Of a stretch of DNA of 64,000 nt, positions 12,475 to 64,000 are shown one piece after another; position 1 is the first letter of the stretch, and each line of letters opens with the position of its first letter. The notes beneath the pieces are model-generated. The model had not been told where the DNA came from and did not search any database. It was given only the letters and a program-made list of their open reading frames with translations. The position numbers and the translations under genes were made by a program. This stretch comes from Monoplex corrugatus. Its lineage: Eukaryota; Mollusca; Gastropoda; Littorinimorpha; Ranellidae. Where the stretch lies: positions 41,424,655 through 41,488,654 of the forward strand of contig CM060307.1 of NCBI GenBank assembly GCA_030674185.1, read 5' to 3'.

Positions 12475-13340
12475 TATTAGGCGCCAAATCTTGATACAAG
12501 AATCAAACCAAAGTATGCACTCTCACCATGCACCAAAACAGTCACCCAACAACAACCAGAAGTATGAAGCACACGCAAATTTGAAGGAGAGGACAGGAGG
12601 ACAGGGGGCAAAAGGGTGAACATATAGAAGAGAAATCACTGCTGGGCAAAAAAGTATCTTCACACAGGACTTGAAGAGGAAGACAGAGTTTGTAACTGTC
12701 GAATAGACAGGAAAGTTGTGCGGACCAGACACAGAAATAGAGCGGCAACTGACTGTAGTATGTTTATATTGAGGAATTTGTAGACAACTGGTATCAGAAG
12801 GGATACACTTTCTGATGTGGTCATGAGGATAAATAGGTGCAGTACCATTAATACATTTGTCATATAATGTGTTGATTTTGTATGAAATACTTTGAGAAGT
12901 GGGCAGTCAGTGGAGAAAGTAAAGCAAGGTAGTGACATGATCACGTCTCTCTTTACAAAGGGCAAGATGGGCTGCAGAATTCTGAATACACTGGAGGTAT
13001 GCAACAGAAGCAGCAGGCAAGCCAAAGAGCAGAGAGTTACAATAATTGATGCAAGACAAGATCAGAAAAGTCGCAAGTTTAGATGCTGCTGAAGTTGAAA
13101 GAAAATGGTGAATAGAATTGAAACATCACAGTTGAAAGTAATAAGACTGACAGGTTTGGGTGATGAATATCTGCATAGAGAGTTGAGGATCAAGAACAAT
13201 GCTACGGTTCTTGACCAATTCAGAGAGTACAAAGTGTTGTCATCTAGTTGAATAGAACAAGCTTTCATGGTGAAAAGTTTGTGCATGTTATGCAATTTTC
13301 TGACATAAATTTATCATGTAATGGTTCTGATAGTCACCAC
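12475..13340 (+). repeat. Dispersed repeat D, copy 1
   Basis: Starts GCGCCAAATCTTGATACAAG. The first 300 bp align with 59925-60280 (ACCAAAACAGTCACCCAACA, AAATCACTGCTGGGCAAAAA, GGACCAGACACAGAAA). The remainder is ATG-poor with many stops. Both copies are in the same orientation. Family not identified. Confidence 0.75.
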
Positions 13341-13542
13341 CGTGGCAATCACAATAAAGTTAATCAAGAAATTCATTGATAACATCAGTGGCATAATGAC
13401 TGCAGCTACTGTATAGATCTTATTGTCAACTACTTTTCAGATGAGACCTATGGGATCCATTATGTGAGGCCAGGAGGAAGAGGCATCATCATGTAGGAGG
13501 CTAAATTCACCTCCCCCTTATCATTTTTCCGTCCATTTCAAC

Positions 13543-61181
<47,639 letters not shown>

Positions 61182-61329
61182 GTAAGAGAGAATGAGATGA
61201 TTCTGGGTTTACTGGTTGCCATTCTTTCATGAATTGCTGGATTTCCAGCTTCTGTGTTCAGTTTGATTGACTGAAGGGCTTTCCTGTTGCTGAAAGATCG
61301 CTAGCCAAGATTATTTCTTCTTTCTTTGG

Positions 61330-64000
61330 TGGCACTGCATAAGTGTCGAGGTTAGTCTCTGCTTTATGTCAGCTCCTGCTGACACAGTGGTGGCCTGTTC
61401 AAAACTTTACTGACATGCTTCACCCATTAGCTTCCTGTTCTGCTTCTGATGTAAGAGGTCACCCTTGCTCATTCGGTGCATCAATTGGTGCAGATTATCT
61501 TGACAAACTTGAACATTTCCCTTTGTTTCCTTCTGCTGGCTGCATCTTCTGCCTGACACACAAGGCTGTCCACATATGCCCACTTGTCTGTTCTGGTCAT
61601 ACTCTCTACTGTTCTGTCAGCTTCCTTCTGCCACATCTCTACTGTTCTGTCAGCTTCCTTCTGCCACATCTCTACTGTTCTGTCAGCTTCCTTCTGCCAC
61701 ATCTCTACTGTTCTGTCAGCTTCCTTCTGCCACATCTCTACTGTTCTGTCAGCTTCCTTCTGCCACATCTCCACTGTTCTGTCAGCTTCCTTCTGCCACA
61801 TCTCCACTGTTCTGACAGCTTCCTTCTGCCACATCTCCACTGTTCTGTCAGCTTCCTTCTGCCACATCTCCACTGTTCTGTCAGCTTCCTTCTGCCACAT
61901 CTCTACTGTTCTGTCAGCTTCCTTCTGCCACATCTCTACTGTTCTGTCAGCTTCCTTCTGCCACATCTCTACTGTTCTGTCAGCTTCCTTCTGCCACATC
62001 TCCACTGTTCTGTCAGCTTCCTTCTGCCACATCTCCACTGTTCTGTCAGCTTCCTTCTGCCACATCTCCACTGTTCTGTCAGCTTCCTTCTGCCACATCT
62101 CCACTGTTCTGTCAGCTTCCTTCTGCCACATCTCCACTGTTCTGTCAGCTTCCTTCTGCCACATCTCCACTGTTCTGTCAGCTTCCTTCTGCCACATCTC
62201 CACTGTTCTGTCAGCTTCCTTCTGCCACATCTCTACTGTTCTGTCAGCTTCCTTCTACCACATCTCTACTGTTCTGTCAGCTTCCTTCTGCCACATCTCT
62301 ACTGTTCTGTCAGCTTCCTTCTACCACATCTCTACTGTTCTGTCAGCTTCCTTCTGCCACATCTCTACTGTTCTGTCAGCTTCCTTCTACCACATCTCTA
62401 CTGTTCTGTCAGCTTCCTTCTGCCACATCTCTACTGTTCTGTCAGCTTCCTTCTGCTGCATCTCTACTGTTCTGTCAGCTTCCTTCTGCCACATCTCTAC
62501 TGTTCTGTCAGCTTCCTTCTGCGCATCTCTACTGTTCTGTCAGCTTCCTTCTGCCACATCTCCACTGTTCTGTCAGCTTCCTTCTGCTGCATCTCTACTG
62601 TTCTGACAGCTTCCTTCTGCCGCATCTCTACTGTTCTGTCAGCTTCCTTCTGCTGCATCTCTACTGTTCTGTCAGCTTCCTTCTGCCGCATCTCTACTGT
62701 TCTGTCAGCTTCCTTCTGCTGCATCTCCACTGTTCTGTCAGCTTCCTTCTGCTGCATCTCTACTGTTCTGTCAGCTTCCTTCTGCTGCATCTCTACTGTT
62801 CTGTCAGCTTCCTTCTGCTGCATCTCTACTGTTCTGTCAGCTTCCTTCTGCTGCATCTCTACTGTTCTGTCAGCTTCCTTCTGCTGCATCTCTACTGTTC
62901 TGTCAGCTTCCTTCTGCCACATCTCTACTGTTCTGTCAGCTTCCTTCTGCCGCATCTCTACTGTTCTGTCAGCTTCCTTCTGCGCATCTCTACTGTTCTG
63001 TCAGCTTCCTTCTGCTGCATCTCACTGTTCTGTCAGCTTCCTTCTGCTGCATCTCTACTGTTCTGTCAGCTTCCTTCTGCTGCATCTCTACTGTTCTGTC
63101 AGCTTCCTTCTGCCACATCTCCACTGTTCTGTCAGCTTCCTTCTGCTGCATCTCTACTGTTCTGTCAGCTTCCTTCTGCCGCATCTCCACTGTTCTGTCA
63201 GCTTCCTTCTGCTGCATCTCTACTGTTCTGTCAGCTTCCTTCTGCCGCATCTCCACTGTTCTGTCAGCTTCCTTCTGCCACATCTCTACTGTTCTGTCAG
63301 CTTCCTTCTGCTGCATCTCCACTGTTCTGTCAGCTTCCTTCTGCCACATCTCTACTGTTCTGTCAGCTTCCTTCTGCTGCATCTCTACTGTTCTGTCAGC
63401 TTCCTTCTGCCACATCTCTACTGTTCTGTCAGCTTCCTTCTGCTGCATCTCCACTGTTCTGTCAGCTTCTTTCTGCTGCACTTTGTATCTCTCAGTCTGT
63501 ACAGTTCAAACTCTGATTGTCTTCCTCAGGGCTTTCCTGTTTTCAGTGGCCTGACATGTGTCTGTTGTCCTCTCTTTTCTGTTCAGATTTGATCCTAAGA
63601 AGTTTTCACTGGTTAGGAAGTATACTGTTTTGTTTTCCTCCCATTTGATGTTGACTTCATCTTGGTCTTGCTGTATGTGCTCTTCAGTATCTGTCAGAAC
63701 CTGCAACCTATTGTTCAGCAGTACAGCAAAAAGGTACTTTTCACTTTGTGGTAGCTTAGTTCTTCCACATTGAACTGTTGGTGTCATGTTTTTCTGAGCC
63801 CTATTTTTTTCTCAGCTTCAATTTCAGTGTTGCTGTAACCACGTGCTTCTCGTTGCCATCACTGGCTCTCTTTTTCCTCACCTCCATGTGCTTTTGATCA
63901 TTATGTGATCAATCTGTTTCTATCCCTTTCCCTGAGGTAACCCTAGAATGTGATAAGAGAGTCCCACCGATAACGTGTTATCACTCAACTTCTTGATTTT
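61330..64000 (-). mobile_element. RTE-like LINE fragment with an expanded coding repeat
   Basis: Minus-strand order: VIGGTLLSHSRVTSG (about 63970), QIDHIMIKSTWR (endonuclease C-terminal motif, about 63920), VVTATLKLKLRKK, then LNNRLQVLTDTEEHI and VNIKWEENKTVYFLTSENFL (63720-63600), a 33-bp tandem array, then TRTDKWAYVDSLVCQAEDAA and SRRKQREMFKFVKIICTN (61591-61481). These are the endonuclease-to-RT linker of an AP-endonuclease LINE. Stops and frameshifts make it non-functional. It continues beyond the right edge. Confidence 0.8.
61604..63478 (-). repeat. 33-bp in-frame tandem repeat, about 57 units
   Basis: The plus-strand unit is CTCTACTGTTCTGTCAGCTT plus CCTTCTGCCACAT. On the minus strand it encodes the 11-residue unit EMWQKEADRTV (variants MQQ, MRQ). 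The period is divisible by three, so frames stay open on both strands, including a 749-residue frame on the plus strand that I regard as an artefact. Minus-strand frame breaks: CAG to TAG changes in three units (62245-62400) and two- or one-base losses at about 62520, 62980 and 63020. Confidence 0.97.

Noticed and set aside
61343..63592. 749-residue plus-strand reading frame of repeated LYCSVSFLLPH-type units
   Set aside because: It is the complement of the 33-bp array; a period divisible by three keeps several frames open. Flanking LINE motifs are on the minus strand and no start, splice or domain evidence supports a plus-strand gene.

Overview
This is an animal nuclear DNA window, most likely from a mollusc and perhaps a marine gastropod. 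The evidence is one intron-rich metazoan gene with canonical GT-AG introns, many (CA)n/(GA)n microsatellites, tRNA-headed SINEs, and non-LTR retrotransposon fragments of types common in marine invertebrates. The lineage below animal is an inference from overall character; no species can be named.

The single cellular gene I can support is NEK10 (NIMA-related kinase 10), plus strand. I assembled 26 coding exons from 13543 to 61181, giving 964 codons in continuous phase. Exon 1 (13543-13586) is a short Met exon, and its two leftover bases match the phase exon 2 needs. Exons 2-3 encode a variable N-terminus, exons 4-15 an armadillo-like helical region, and exons 16-23 a complete protein kinase domain. 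Exons 23-24 add a basic, probably coiled-coil segment, and exons 25-26 a Ser/Pro-rich tail that continues past the right edge. The catalytic loop reads HRDLT instead of HRDLK, as I recall for NEK10. Vertebrate NEK10 is linked to motile cilia and DNA-damage responses.

Layout. 1-3121: 3' two thirds of a CR1/L2-like LINE, nearly intact. 3122-13542: microsatellites, an RTE-like LINE 3' end with a nested insertion, SINEs and unassigned sequence. 13543-61181: NEK10, with introns loaded with repeats. These include minisatellites (16990-18360, 18660-19390, 20570-21170), a minus-strand LINE with a restriction-like endonuclease (39310-41995), and a 3.8-kb TTAA-flanked terminal-inverted-repeat element (46088-49881) holding an RNase H-bearing LINE fragment. 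There is also an RTE-like LINE (52980-54050) and a foldback element whose arm is amplified in tandem (58276-58726). 61330-64000: a minus-strand LINE whose reading frame contains about 57 copies of a 33-bp, 11-residue repeat.

Most informative observations: (1) the TTAA element sits in a dispersed repeat that has two unoccupied copies in this same window, so its insertion site and TTAA duplication can be read directly; (2) an in-frame 11-residue repeat expansion inside a LINE polyprotein; (3) a small TTAA-associated foldback family and its tandem derivative; (4) nested transposition with a readable target duplication at 5191-5246. I found no prokaryote-type systems, CRISPR arrays or rRNA genes. 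The tRNA-like sequences all look like SINE heads, not functional tRNA genes.
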